Shown here piece after piece: positions 7,672-16,657 of a DNA stretch of 64,000 nucleotides (the first letter of the stretch is position 1; each line of letters starts with the position of its first letter). This stretch comes from Pseudonocardia parietis (GTDB lineage: Bacteria > Actinomycetota > Actinomycetes > Mycobacteriales > Pseudonocardiaceae): the NCBI RefSeq assembly GCF_017876315.1, contig NZ_JAGINU010000004.1, positions 248,001-312,000 on the forward strand, in the 5' to 3' direction. The notes below the pieces were generated by a model, which saw only the letters and a list, made by a program, of their open reading frames with translations, did no database searches and was not told the DNA's origin. The translations under genes were made by a program, and so were the position numbers.

Positions 7672-8201
7672 CGTCGACCCGCGAGCTCGTGCGCTGATCT
7701 TTCCGGGTGCGTTGTAGAACAGGCAGACCGGCGCTACACGCTTGAGCTGACAGGCACGCGGAGTGTGTCGGTGGCGAGCTGGCCCAGAGCACGCGGCAAT
7801 GGGTCGGTACGCGTGTCGGTCACAGTGCGTTGATCTCGATGTGGGGGCCAGTCTGTCTGGGTCGGCGGCGAGCACGGGCGAGAGCCGCGTGGTGGCGATG
7901 TGCACGGCCACGTCCGGCGAGACCGTCCCACGCCCTGTGCCTGCGCGAGGAGCTCGGCGACGGCGTCGGCGACGGCGTCGTCGGCCGCTGAGTTCACCGA
8001 GGACCACCGATGGGTGGCCGAGCAACTCGGTCAGCTGTGGTCCAGCTACGGGCAGCACTGCGCGAACCTCGCCGGGTGCCAGCGACGGCGCCTACCGGGT
8101 GCGGTCCCGACCGTGCGGGGCGCTGGCGACCCAGGCGATTGCTGCACTATGGCCGCGTACTGGTGCTGCCGGCGCGGAGGCGTCGATGGCCTTCCCGCCG
8201 A
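7672..8201. other. no gene recognised; short GC-rich tandem run
   Basis: No reliable gene. At about 7957-7981 the unit GGCGACGGCGTC repeats twice in tandem. Frames in both directions are low in protein-like pattern and may be debris. Confidence 0.4.
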
Positions 8202-8420
8202 TCACGCGGCGTCGGTGACGGGGTGGATCCGGCGGACCTCCTCGTCGCCGGGCCACGCCACGCGGAGGTTGGCGTAGCCGGCGCGGTAGTGCTCCAGACC
8301 GGGCGCACCGTGTCGTTGCACCATGCGGGCAACGATCTTCTCGGCCCGGGTGTCGGCGTCCTCGCTGCCAGGCCGGGGGTCCGGTGCGCGATGGTCCTGC
8401 TGGGGCACGGGACCGACCAT
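8202..8420 (-). CDS. possible small protein, unknown
   Basis: The 72-residue frame includes EDADTRAEKIVARMVQRHGA and LEHYRAGYANLRVAWPGDEE, which reads like a real soluble protein. No known domain is recognised and no clear ribosome binding site was seen. It runs in the same direction as, and downstream of, the primase-helicase operon (82 bases after its stop). It could be a third member of that transcript, but support is weak. Confidence 0.3.
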   Translation of the reverse strand: MVGPVPQQDHRAPDPRPGSEDADTRAEKIVARMVQRHGAPGLEHYRAGYANLRVAWPGDEEVRRIHPVTDAA

Positions 8421-8502
8421 AGCCCGGGTATGCGACCCGCTGGAGCGATGCGTGTGCCGGGGTCGGTGACGCTACGTTGGCCGACGCTGTCATGGAGGGC
8501 GG

Positions 8503-10851
8503 TCAGTTCGTTGGCGGGACGGTGAAGCCGAGGCTTCGGTAGCCGGGACGGCGTTTGCGCAGCGACGAGGCGAGGACCGGGGTATGGGTGTCGTGGTAGT
8601 CGTGCACCTCGACGGTGTGTTTGTCGGGTGCTGCGCGCAGTACTCGGCCCACGTACTGGACCAGGCGTCCTTTGAACGCGATGGGCGCTGCCAGGAACAG
8701 GGTGTCGAGTGCGGGACAGTCGAAGCCCTCCCCCACGTACGGTCCGGTTGCGACCACGAGCAGCGGTCCCTCGCTGCTGCGGTCGAGGGCGTTCATCGCG
8801 TCACGGCGATGGCTGGCTTTCATCCCGCCGCGCAGGACGACGGGCTCATGTCCGCTGCGACGGAGCTGGTCGGCGAGGACGGTGACGTGGGTGGTCCACT
8901 GGGTCAGTAGCAGGCAGTGCCGCCCGCGGGCGAGCGCGGCGTGCACGTCGGCGACGATCTGGTGGTTGCGTTCCTCGTCGGCGAGGAGGTCGCGGTAGAT
9001 CGCGGCGATCCCGCCGGGGGCTGCGGGGTCCGCGTCGCCGCGGTAGACGTACTCGGTCGGGTGCACGATCAGTGAGCGGTCCGGGGTGCCGCCGGCGGCC
9101 GCCGAGTCCAGCGTTCCCGGTTCGGGCGGGTTCATGGTGTGGCGTACCGGGCCGAGTTGCAGCGCGATGAGATCGTCGAGTCCGTCGCGACGGTAGGGGG
9201 TGGCGGTCAGGCCGAGCCAGCGGCGGGCCGGGATCTGGCGGACGGCGTTGTCGAACGCCGCTGCAGGTATGTGATGGCATTCGTCGACCACGATGAATCC
9301 GTAGCCGGCGGTCAGCTCGGGCAGGTCCTGGCGTCGCGACAGGGTCTGCAAGGTGGCGACGTCGACGGTGCCACGTAGCTTGGTGCGCCCGCCGCCCAGC
9401 TGCCCGGCGGTGACGCCGAGGTGTTCGTTCAGACGGGCGCGCCACTGATCGGCCAGCGTCTTTCGATCGACGAGCACCAGCGTCGAGGTGGCATGCTGGG
9501 CGATCAACGCACAGGCGATCGCGGTCTTGCCGGCGCCGGGCGGCGCGACCAAGACTCCCTGGTCTGCCGATCCAAGAGCGGCAACGGCGGATGTTTGGTC
9601 CTCGCGCAGCACGCAGGTGAGGGTGAACTGTTGCGGGGTGCCGGTGGCCCGCTGGTCGTCGATCTCGATGTCGCTTCCGGCCTCGCGGGCGGTGGCGATG
9701 AGCAGGTCGGCCAGCCCGCGAGGCAGGACCAGGTCGCCGTCGATGGTCTCGTCGAACGAGTGCAGGTGCCGCGGGATCCCCCAGGTGGAGAACCGGCGGC
9801 GCTGGCGGTCGTAGAACGCGGGGTTGGGCATCGATGCCGCGTGTTTGAGGGTCGCCAGCAGCGCCGGGGTCAGTGATGTCATCGCGACTGCGGCTCCCGC
9901 GTCGAGGCGCACACGCAGGACCGGAGCCGGACTCGGTCGGATGCGTGATGCGGTGGCGGGGACGAGCCGGGTCACGGCGGCGCCGACCGTCGGGCGGGTC
10001 ACCCGCTTGGCGAGCTGCTCGATTTCTCGCGGTGAGAGCCGATGCAGTGAGGACAGGAAGGCCCACTGGTCGGGGTGTGGCTCCATGGTGGCCAGGTCGA
10101 GGAACACCGTGGCCCCCTGGCGTCGGGAGCGGCCGTGTAGCGGTGCGGCGATCAGGTTGCCGATGCCCTTGCCGGCGGGGAGCACGTCCTGGGAGGGGAA
10201 CAGACGGTCGTAGGTGGTCAGGTTCATCGTTCCGCGCAGGGCGATTGCCTCGCGTACCAGCCCGGAACCGAGTGCGCGGGCGGTCGTGGCCGGGACTGGC
10301 CCGGTGAAGAAGATCCAGACGTGGGCTCCGAGTCCCGAGCGCGACACTTCCAGTGCCGCTGGTACGCCGATCGCTCGCGCCGCCTTGAGGTAGGCGAGCG
10401 CATCCAGCATCGCGGCAGAGCCGTCGAAGTCGACGGCGAGCCAGTGACAGGTGTCGTCGCGCAGCAGCGGGTACAGCCCGATATGGGCCTTCCCGGTCAG
10501 GTGTGCCTCGACCGCCTGGTCGGTGAGCCGCAGGTAGGGCCGCTGGGTTCCTTGTCGCCATCCGCCCTCGACGGCGGGTGACCAGCCCGTCCGGCCCGTG
10601 CGCGCGTTGTCCCAGCGGATCGCGTACACGTCGGTGCGGGCGGCGAACAGGGTCCGGAAGAACCGGACCTTGTCCGGTGCGGGTGATCGGGCGTGTACCG
10701 GTCCGGGGCGTTCGTGGAACAGCCCGGTCTGTGCTGGGGCGGGTGGGCGCGCTTGCTCGGGGGTGAGCTCCAGCAGTCGGCGCAGCCGTGTGTTCTCGGC
10801 CCGTAGTGCCGCGAGCTCGGCCTCGGGCGTGGCGAACGGCCCGTCGGTCAT
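8503..10851 (-). CDS. TOTE-type archaeo-eukaryotic primase fused to superfamily 2 helicase
   Basis: This 782-residue fusion begins with a short coiled coil (residues 8-30). A primase-polymerase domain (about 58-290) follows, with LAVDFDGSA (metal-binding D141 and D143) and SRSGLGAHVWIFF (sxH motif, H177). A SNF2/DEAH helicase comes next: APPGAGKTA (Walker A, 436-444), VVDECHH (motif II, 521-527), LTATPYR (motif III) and QYVGRVLRA (motif VI). The layout matches proteins of TOTE conflict systems, proposed to act against invading DNA or in repair. No nuclease domain is visible in it. Its ATG overlaps the upstream gene's stop (ATGA), so both are probably made together. Activity and defence role are inferred. 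Confidence 0.82.
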   Translation of the reverse strand: MTDGPFATPEAELAALRAENTRLRRLLELTPEQARPPAPAQTGLFHERPGPVHARSPAPDKVRFFRTLFAARTDVYAIRWDNARTGRTGWSPAVEGGWRQGTQRPYLRLTDQAVEAHLTGKAHIGLYPLLRDDTCHWLAVDFDGSAAMLDALAYLKAARAIGVPAALEVSRSGLGAHVWIFFTGPVPATTARALGSGLVREAIALRGTMNLTTYDRLFPSQDVLPAGKGIGNLIAAPLHGRSRRQGATVFLDLATMEPHPDQWAFLSSLHRLSPREIEQLAKRVTRPTVGAAVTRLVPATASRIRPSPAPVLRVRLDAGAAVAMTSLTPALLATLKHAASMPNPAFYDRQRRRFSTWGIPRHLHSFDETIDGDLVLPRGLADLLIATAREAGSDIEIDDQRATGTPQQFTLTCVLREDQTSAVAALGSADQGVLVAPPGAGKTAIACALIAQHATSTLVLVDRKTLADQWRARLNEHLGVTAGQLGGGRTKLRGTVDVATLQTLSRRQDLPELTAGYGFIVVDECHHIPAAAFDNAVRQIPARRWLGLTATPYRRDGLDDLIALQLGPVRHTMNPPEPGTLDSAAAGGTPDRSLIVHPTEYVYRGDADPAAPGGIAAIYRDLLADEERNHQIVADVHAALARGRHCLLLTQWTTHVTVLADQLRRSGHEPVVLRGGMKASHRRDAMNALDRSSEGPLLVVATGPYVGEGFDCPALDTLFLAAPIAFKGRLVQYVGRVLRAAPDKHTVEVHDYHDTHTPVLASSLRKRRPGYRSLGFTVPPTN

Positions 10852-11954
10852 AGTCCGGCCCGGTCGAGGCGTTCGACGAATGAGGTCTTACGGGCGTGCT
10901 CTCGGCGTAGTGTTTTCAGTCGTTCGGTGAATACGGCCGGGTCGGTCACCTCCTCCAGATCCACCAGCAGCTCGACCGCGGCGTCGTAGTCCGAGGGCTT
11001 GCGGGCTGCGACGTGGTCGCCGACCCGTGTCCACGCATCGTCGCCGTGTGCGGCCAGTGCGGTCAGCCGTCGTTGACGGACGGCTTCGGCTCGGTGTGCG
11101 GTCTCGTGGGCTCGAGCGCGGTCACGCTCTCGCGTGCGACGCAGTCGTTCGTCGCGCCGCTGCGCGGCTCGGTCGCGGAGCTGGCCGGCGGTCCGACCGC
11201 CGCTGCCTCCGTCGGGCTGCGCAGGTTTGGCTCGGCGCAGCGTTTCTGCCCGCAGCAGTGGGTCGTCGCCCGCCAGTAGTGCCACCAGTAGCGTGTCCCG
11301 CTCCCCCGGCGGCAGTCCCGAGACCCACTGCGTCAGGTCAATCGGATCCGCGGGCGCAGGTGCCCCCGCTGCGGCGGTCTCGATCAGGTCCCGGTCGATG
11401 CGGAGGAAGTCCACCAGTGCCCGCTGGGAGCCGGTCAGGACACCGAGCGACTCCGGTACCGGCGGCTCCATCTCGTCCTCGGCGGCGTCTGCGCTCTGTA
11501 CCCGCAGCAGCCACAACAGATACAGCGCACGAAGATCACCAGTGAATACCTCGGAGCGCACCGGAAGGATCGAGGCCAGTACTCCTTCCCCGCCGCGGTC
11601 GAACTCGGGGTCCTCATCGTCCGAGATGGCCGCGACCACCACGTGGTCGTCGGCCGTCCACGACGAGACGTCGTCGCCCGAGCAGTACGACTGCGCTGTC
11701 TCTGGATCCAACAGCCGGGCCGGGAATCGCAGAGCCAGTTCCCGGGTGCCCCAGTTCGCCAGGTACAGGAATGCGTCGAAATAGCGCTCGACGAGACGCT
11801 GTGGGTCGCCTTTGAAGTTGCCCCATTGGTAGGTGTTGACGAACGAGGTCGGGGTGATGTGCGCTCGTGTCGACAATGCGCGCAACGTCTGGAGTTGCGG
11901 CTGGTTCAGCGGACGGTCGAGCGCGGCAAACTCGTAGTACTGGTACTCGCTCAC
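10848..11954 (-). CDS. conserved protein of unknown function, partner of the primase-helicase
   Basis: This 368-residue protein starts MSEYQYYEFAALDRPLNQPQ, a conserved opening I recognise from actinobacterial proteins of unknown role. The first 170 residues look globular (HITPTSFVNTYQWGNFKGDP, YFDAFLYLANWGTRELALRF). Residues 245-300 are a charged, arginine-rich coil (RDRAAQRRDERLRRTRERDR). The C-terminus has an alpha-helical segment ending at the ATGA overlap with the primase-helicase. The tight coupling argues that the two act in one process. No catalytic motif, signal peptide or membrane segment is seen. Confidence 0.75.
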   Translation of the reverse strand: MSEYQYYEFAALDRPLNQPQLQTLRALSTRAHITPTSFVNTYQWGNFKGDPQRLVERYFDAFLYLANWGTRELALRFPARLLDPETAQSYCSGDDVSSWTADDHVVVAAISDDEDPEFDRGGEGVLASILPVRSEVFTGDLRALYLLWLLRVQSADAAEDEMEPPVPESLGVLTGSQRALVDFLRIDRDLIETAAAGAPAPADPIDLTQWVSGLPPGERDTLLVALLAGDDPLLRAETLRRAKPAQPDGGSGGRTAGQLRDRAAQRRDERLRRTRERDRARAHETAHRAEAVRQRRLTALAAHGDDAWTRVGDHVAARKPSDYDAAVELLVDLEEVTDPAVFTERLKTLRREHARKTSFVERLDRAGL

Positions 11955-12771
11955 TCAGATCGCTCCCAGCGCTGCGGCTCGATCGGGTCACCTTATCGAT
12001 CCGGAGACCCAGGCTCAGCGCGGGCGCCGCACGTTGCGTCGCAGGCTTCACCGCGAACGAATTCGGGGAGACCGTGGGTGGGGAGCGTGTGGACCTTCGG
12101 TGATTCTCCGCTCTCCTGCCGCCGAGGAGTCGTCTCGCGGCGGCGTGTCGGCCCCGTCCCCGTGGTGCGCGTTCGGCCAGGAGCGGGCACAAGATTGATC
12201 CACTCGCGGGATCGCTGGGGTGAGCAGGCGAGGGCGGCTCGCGCGCCGCTACTGGTCGCTCTGCTGGCCAGGGCACGGGGTCGTGCCCGTGTCGACGAGG
12301 AGAGATCGCCGAGGTCGCTTTCGACGGTCATGGCGGCGTAGTCGACGTGTGCCCGCGCCCAGGGTGGCCGCTGCGCGTGGGGCTGCGGTCAGCACTCTCC
12401 CGGACATCGCCGCAAAAGGTCAGCGCAGACGCGGCACCGTGATCCGCCTGTCCCGGCGGGCGGATAGGTGACGTCCTAGACCGCCCTAGACTCTCCTAGC
12501 CCGGCGACGGCGGCTGTTCTCCCCCGTTGTCACCGGCCGAGACGATGTGTCGGCTATGGCAAGGGCGAGGTTTCCGAGCGCTGTGGCGGCCTGGGATGTG
12601 CGCCCGCGCGGCTGGCCCGGTCCGGTCTGGGCTGCCCTGTGGTCCTGCCTCCAGCGAGGCGGTCGGGGTAGCCGAACGCGGGCGCCGCGCCCCTCTCCCG
12701 GCGCGGCCCCGCGGGGCCGCGCCGGTTCGATCGCGGCCGGCGCTCCACCACTGACCTCTTTCCACTTGGCG
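11955..12771. other. no gene recognised upstream of the conflict operon
   Basis: About 820 bases without a recognisable gene. It should contain the promoter of the minus-strand operon ending at 11954, but no clear -35/-10 pair was identified. The only striking structure is the long palindrome at 12698-12725. Confidence 0.45.
12698..12725. repeat. perfect 28-bp GC palindrome
   Basis: The half-site CCGGCGCGGCCCCG (12698-12711) is followed without spacer by its exact reverse complement (12712-12725). Such a sequence can extrude as a cruciform or form a long RNA hairpin. It lies 47 bases beyond the transposase stop, so it may terminate transcription, or mark the outside of the IS end. Confidence 0.6.
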
Positions 12772-13566
12772 TCAGCCAGCGAGGATGAGGGTCTGGATCG
12801 CGTTGACCAGCGCGGTGGTCCGCTGCGGGCAGCACCGAATCTTCCGCAGAATCTTCCAGCTCTTGAACATCGCGTTCGCGCGTTCACCGGGGCCGCGTTG
12901 CGCCGCGTGGGCGGCGTTGACCTCCCGCTGACTCGGTGAGAGCCGTCGGCGCTCGCCGGTGTCGCGATCGGCGGGTCGGCGTCGCTGTGGGAGGTGGAAC
13001 GTCGGCCCGGCGCCGCGGTATCCGCTGTCTGCGACCACCGGCACCCCGGCGGCGTTGAGGGCGTCGATGATCCCGTGCTCGCGGGCGGCACCAATGTCAT
13101 GCCGCGCACCGGGCAACGCCGGCGACGCCCAGACCAGCCGCCCGGCCGGGTCGCTGATGACCTGGACGTTCATGCCGTGGCACTTCCACTTCCCCGAGTA
13201 GTACGGGCGGTCGCGCCCCGAGGCCATGGCGACCCGGTCGATCCGCAGCAGGGTCCCGTCGAGGATCACGAACGCCTTCCGCAACGCAACCGCGATCGCC
13301 TCGGCCAGGTTCGGTGCCGCGGCGGCGAGGACGTCGATCGCTTCGCGGACGTAGCGGAACGCCGTGGTGGTGCCGACTCCGAACCCGGCGGCGAGGTCGG
13401 GGTAGGTCTCGCCCTTGCGCAGATGCGCCAGGGCGAGCAGGGCGTGGCGGCCGACCGGGAGGCGCCGCCAGCGGGTACCGCGCTGGTTGCGGCTGTGCTG
13501 CAGGGCGTTGGTCAGGGTGATCAGCGCGCGAGTGGACACCGACAGCGCGGACGGGTAGGAAAGCAT
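12772..13566 (-). CDS. IS5-family transposase
   Basis: The 264-residue protein has an N-terminal helix-turn-helix (LAAGFGVGTTTAFRYVREAI) and a DDE_4-type core: FVILDGTLLRIDRV (first Asp), PVVADSGYRGAG (second Asp) and GERANAMFKSW (Glu). The ATG at 13566 is preferred over the longer frame because the extra residues look non-coding. Length is normal and no break is seen, so it may be functional. The terminal repeats could not be fixed by eye; CTACCAGGGGCTCTTTTGC near 13611-13629 is a candidate right end. Confidence 0.85.
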   Translation of the reverse strand: MLSYPSALSVSTRALITLTNALQHSRNQRGTRWRRLPVGRHALLALAHLRKGETYPDLAAGFGVGTTTAFRYVREAIDVLAAAAPNLAEAIAVALRKAFVILDGTLLRIDRVAMASGRDRPYYSGKWKCHGMNVQVISDPAGRLVWASPALPGARHDIGAAREHGIIDALNAAGVPVVADSGYRGAGPTFHLPQRRRPADRDTGERRRLSPSQREVNAAHAAQRGPGERANAMFKSWKILRKIRCCPQRTTALVNAIQTLILAG

Positions 13567-14206
13567 CGGAGCTCCTGGTGGACAACGAGTTGATCTAGGC
13601 AATCACTCGTCTACCAGGGGCTCTTTTGCTTTCCAGGCTGCCACGCCAGACACGACCAACCCGCCTGACCGCCAGGTTGGAAAAGGTTCACTGTCGGCCG
13701 AGCACGTCCCGAATGCGGTCGCGTGCTCGGTACCGACTGAGGCAGGCAGTTCGCGCGCTGTTCGACGAACGAGGACAAGGTTGCTGCTCTGTTCGGCGCC
13801 GACCCGGCTAGTACCGATCGCGTCGCTTTGACCTGCAGCTCCTCTGTGTCAGTCCCTTAAAAGTCCAGATAAATGCCGACCAGCAGCGCGCCGGGGCCAC
13901 ACGCCGCCGGACACTCCCGAAGGACGGGTTGGCGGTGTCGGGTGCCATCACGATGCTGGGTATCGGAGCCCTCACCACCACCTGGACCTATGTCGCACGG
14001 CGACGCGCGCCGGCATGATGCCGCATCCTGCCTGGATCTGCGCAGGCGACCGGAAGCCAACCGCCTGTAGGGCGTCCGAAGGTGCCCGCGGCGTCGTCGC
14101 CCCGGCGGGAGAGCCGCTACAGCCACTGGTGCGCGAGCGGGGGGCCAGGGGTGCCCGGTAGCACCCGTACCGCTCGCTGATCGTGCATCCCGTGGCCGAT
14201 GAGGGG
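13567..14206. other. no gene recognised; right flank of the IS5 transposase
   Basis: No gene is supported in about 640 bases. The first 65 bases probably belong to the IS end. The rest has no frame with a convincing protein pattern. Confidence 0.4.
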
Positions 14207-14536
14207 TCAGCTGCGAGATTGGCGGCCGAGTCGGCGCAGCACGGCGGCCTGCTGGTCCAACTCGGCGGCGATCAGCTCCGCGTGCAGGGTCTCGTCGGCC
14301 CCGTCCCGGGCGGCGAGCTTGCGGTGCCGCCGCACCAGATCGTCGATCGACTCGAGCAACCGGTGCACGGACAAGCGCTCGTGGGCGGGGACCTCTCGGA
14401 TAGCAGACTCCGGCGCCGTCGACCAGCCGGGCACCGGCTGGTAGCCGGCCAGCCCCGCAGGCAGGCGACCGTATCCGTCGACGGTATCGGCGCTGATCGC
14501 GTCAGCGGGGAACGTGTCGGGCTCGGGCTCGGACAT
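14207..14536 (-). CDS. hypothetical helical protein
   Basis: The 109-residue frame has an acidic, flexible start (MSEPEPDTFPADAI) and a helical C-terminal half, ERLSVHRLLESIDDLVRRHR then ADETLHAELIAAELDQQAAV. ATG 14536 is chosen; ATG 14548 would add four residues. No family is recognised. The regular helical pattern supports real coding sequence, but nothing in the context suggests a role. Confidence 0.4.
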   Translation of the reverse strand: MSEPEPDTFPADAISADTVDGYGRLPAGLAGYQPVPGWSTAPESAIREVPAHERLSVHRLLESIDDLVRRHRKLAARDGADETLHAELIAAELDQQAAVLRRLGRQSRS

Positions 14537-14790
14537 CTTGGGGTCCATCCGGTGGTGGCTGCGTTTCCTACACCCGATCAACGTCGCGCGAGGCGACGAC
14601 GAGCCCGGTTGCGACACAGGACACCGTCCGGGCCTCCGAGGACCAGGAGCACACCAGGGATCGAATCCCGGCCCGAGCAGCGACGACGCTCAGCAGATCT
14701 CGACGCGTGGGACTACACCAGGCGCCGGCCTGTCACCGGCACAGATCCCCGACACAGTCGTGACGGCCCGCTCGTGGGGAGTCCTTCACC

Positions 14791-15018
14791 GTGACAGTCA
14801 ACGGCCGCCCGGTAGCCGACGTGGTGTCACACGAGCACGACACGGGCCGCCGCAGGTTCGTACCTACCGCCGAGGTCGCTGCCATGACCGAGACCTCCCC
14901 GCTGACCACAGGCCAGGGGCAGCGGTGGCTGCGCGAGGTTCGCGAGGGCCGCGACGAGGAGCCCGAGGATCCGTGGACCCGGCAGGCGCCGAATCGCCAG
15001 CAGGAGACCGACTGGTGA
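14791..15018 (+). pseudogene. N-terminally truncated Phd/YefM-type antitoxin
   Basis: The frame reads ESFTVTVNGRPVADVV and RRRFVPTAEVAAM, the second half of a Phd/YefM fold followed by the toxin-binding tail. The first 25-30 residues (the usual MxxISxREL start) are missing because a TGA lies about eight codons before the GTG. The tail ends with a GTGA overlap with the broken vapC. It may still be expressed, but without the N-terminal dimer strand it is unlikely to bind DNA. Confidence 0.55.
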
Positions 15019-15407
15019 GCACTGGGCCGCAGCGTCGCATGCTCGCGGACACCTCGGTGGTGATCGCCCCGAGCGCGGGGACCGACTATGCCGAGGCGGT
15101 GGCGGTGTCTGTGCTCACCATCGCGGAGTTGTAGTACGGCATCACCGCCGACGCCGACCCGATGGACCAGCAACGGCGTCGCCGCCGGATCCAGGACACG
15201 CTAATCCGGTGCGATGTGCTGCCGACCTGGCTACGGCCGAGTTCTACGGCGCCCTGGCCGCCCTGGTGCGCCAGACGGCCGCAGTCTGCGCGGGCGCCGG
15301 CTGGACCTGATGATCGCCGCGACGTCCGGTTCGACCTGCCGCTGCTCACGCGCAACGTTGGCGACTGCACCGGGCTCGAGCCCGCAGTGATCATCGTCGG
15401 CCTCTGA
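15015..15407 (+). pseudogene. broken VapC-type PIN toxin
   Basis: The start MLADTSVVIA carries the first PIN aspartate and VSVLTIAEL the conserved glutamate, directly followed by TAG (15132-15134). Further pieces lie in shifted frames: LATAEFYGALAALVRQT, RLDLMIAATS (third acidic residue) and FDLPLLTRNVGDCTGL (fourth). At least one stop and two frameshifts break the gene. Together with the truncated antitoxin this is a dead phd-vapC pair. Confidence 0.65.
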
Positions 15408-15766
15408 CGCGGAGGCATGGGGATCCGGGTGCCGGTGAGGAAACGAACCACGGGTCGAGGTGCGTGCGATGTTCTGTGTGCTGACCAGGGCACGATCGTC
15501 AACTTCTCAGTTGCGGATCGCTGACCGGGAGTGGCCGGCACTGACGAGCCAGCCGACAGTCCGATTACTGGCGGTGGCCCGCTGTCGTCCCCGTGTTTGT
15601 GCCGCCGGTTGACCATCAGCGCGGTGCATTCGTTGTAGGCGGCCCAGGTTTGTCGCGGGTGCGGGTGAGCACCTGGGGTCGGCGCCTTGTCCGAGGAGGC
15701 ACCGACCTCAGGTTGTCAGGGCGACGACCGGGAGCCCTCCCCCGCCGCCCCGGCTATCAGACGGGC
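15408..15766. other. no gene recognised
   Basis: About 360 bases between the dead vapC and the protease stop. No frame is protein-like. It should contain the terminator of the minus-strand protease gene, but no clear hairpin was identified. Confidence 0.4.
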
Positions 15767-16657
15767 TCAGCCGATACCCGTCCCCGCCCCGACGTCCAGC
15801 GGAACTGGCTGGGCACGGAACGGCTCGGTTCCGGGCACCAGCTCCACGGTTCCGGACAGGTCGCCGTTGTCGTTGGCGTAGTCCAGGGCCGCCCTCAGGT
15901 CGCTCACCCCGTTGGTGCCTGCCTCGGGGGCGATGTTCAGGGTCGACAGGATCCCGAACGCCGTTCCGTTGGCGGTGAGGTAGCCGCTGCCCGAGTCGCC
16001 GGGGATCCCGGGTAGGGCCGTCAGGACAGTGTGCGTGCGCCCGCCGCCACTGGTGCCCAGCGAGGTCCCGGTCTTTGGCCGCAGCGCCTCGATGCCCTGG
16101 CGCAGCGACGAGTTGCTGTAGGCGTAGACGGTGTCGCCGTTGTTCGTTCCGTCCGGCTCGACTGCGGACGGGCCGCCGTAGAACGGCATCGTCGGGTTGG
16201 TCCGGGACACGTCCGCCGGATCGAGGCGCACCAGCGCGAAGTCGTTGAACGCGCAGGTGTCAGGGTCGGTTTCCCCGGTCTCCTGCATCGACAACCAGGA
16301 ACTGTAGGCCAGGGTCCCCGGACGCGACGCTCCTTCGACCTCGACCGGGGTACCCAGCGGCAGCGAGCCCGCGGTGCAGCCGTCGGTCTCGGTGCTCCCA
16401 CCGGTACCGGCGCAGTGCGCGGCTTGACCGAGGAACACGTCCGTGCCGTCGGTGAATACGAAGTTCGCCGTGCACTGCGCGCCCTCGGTCCGGGTCATCA
16501 CCCCGGGCTTGACCGTGGCATCCCCGGCCGAGGCGAACTCCGCCACCTCGGCGGCAGAACCCGCCGGGGCCACTGCCACCGTCAGCGCGGCTGCGGCCGC
16601 GATCCCGACGATCAGCGAGACGCATCGCCGGGAGCGCAGCCGGTTCACTAGCCGCAT
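15767..16657 (-). CDS. secreted trypsin-like serine protease (S1 family)
   Basis: The 296-residue precursor begins with a signal peptide (RRCVSLIVGIAAAAALTVAV then APAGSAAE, cleavage after about residue 35). The triad is visible: LGQAAHCAG (His), FNDFALVRLD (Asp) and GIPGDSGSGYL (Ser). Paired cysteines are present. It should act outside the cell, probably as a small endopeptidase. The ATG overlaps the preceding gene's stop as TGATG, so translation is likely coupled to that secreted repeat protein. A different hydrolase specificity cannot be excluded. Confidence 0.82.
   Translation of the reverse strand: MRLVNRLRSRRCVSLIVGIAAAAALTVAVAPAGSAAEVAEFASAGDATVKPGVMTRTEGAQCTANFVFTDGTDVFLGQAAHCAGTGGSTETDGCTAGSLPLGTPVEVEGASRPGTLAYSSWLSMQETGETDPDTCAFNDFALVRLDPADVSRTNPTMPFYGGPSAVEPDGTNNGDTVYAYSNSSLRQGIEALRPKTGTSLGTSGGGRTHTVLTALPGIPGDSGSGYLTANGTAFGILSTLNIAPEAGTNGVSDLRAALDYANDNGDLSGTVELVPGTEPFRAQPVPLDVGAGTGIG

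Noticed and set aside
8846..10561. 571-residue frame overlapping the primase-helicase
   Set aside because: It is the same strand in a shifted frame with an Arg/Pro-rich composition; the true frame has all helicase and primase motifs.
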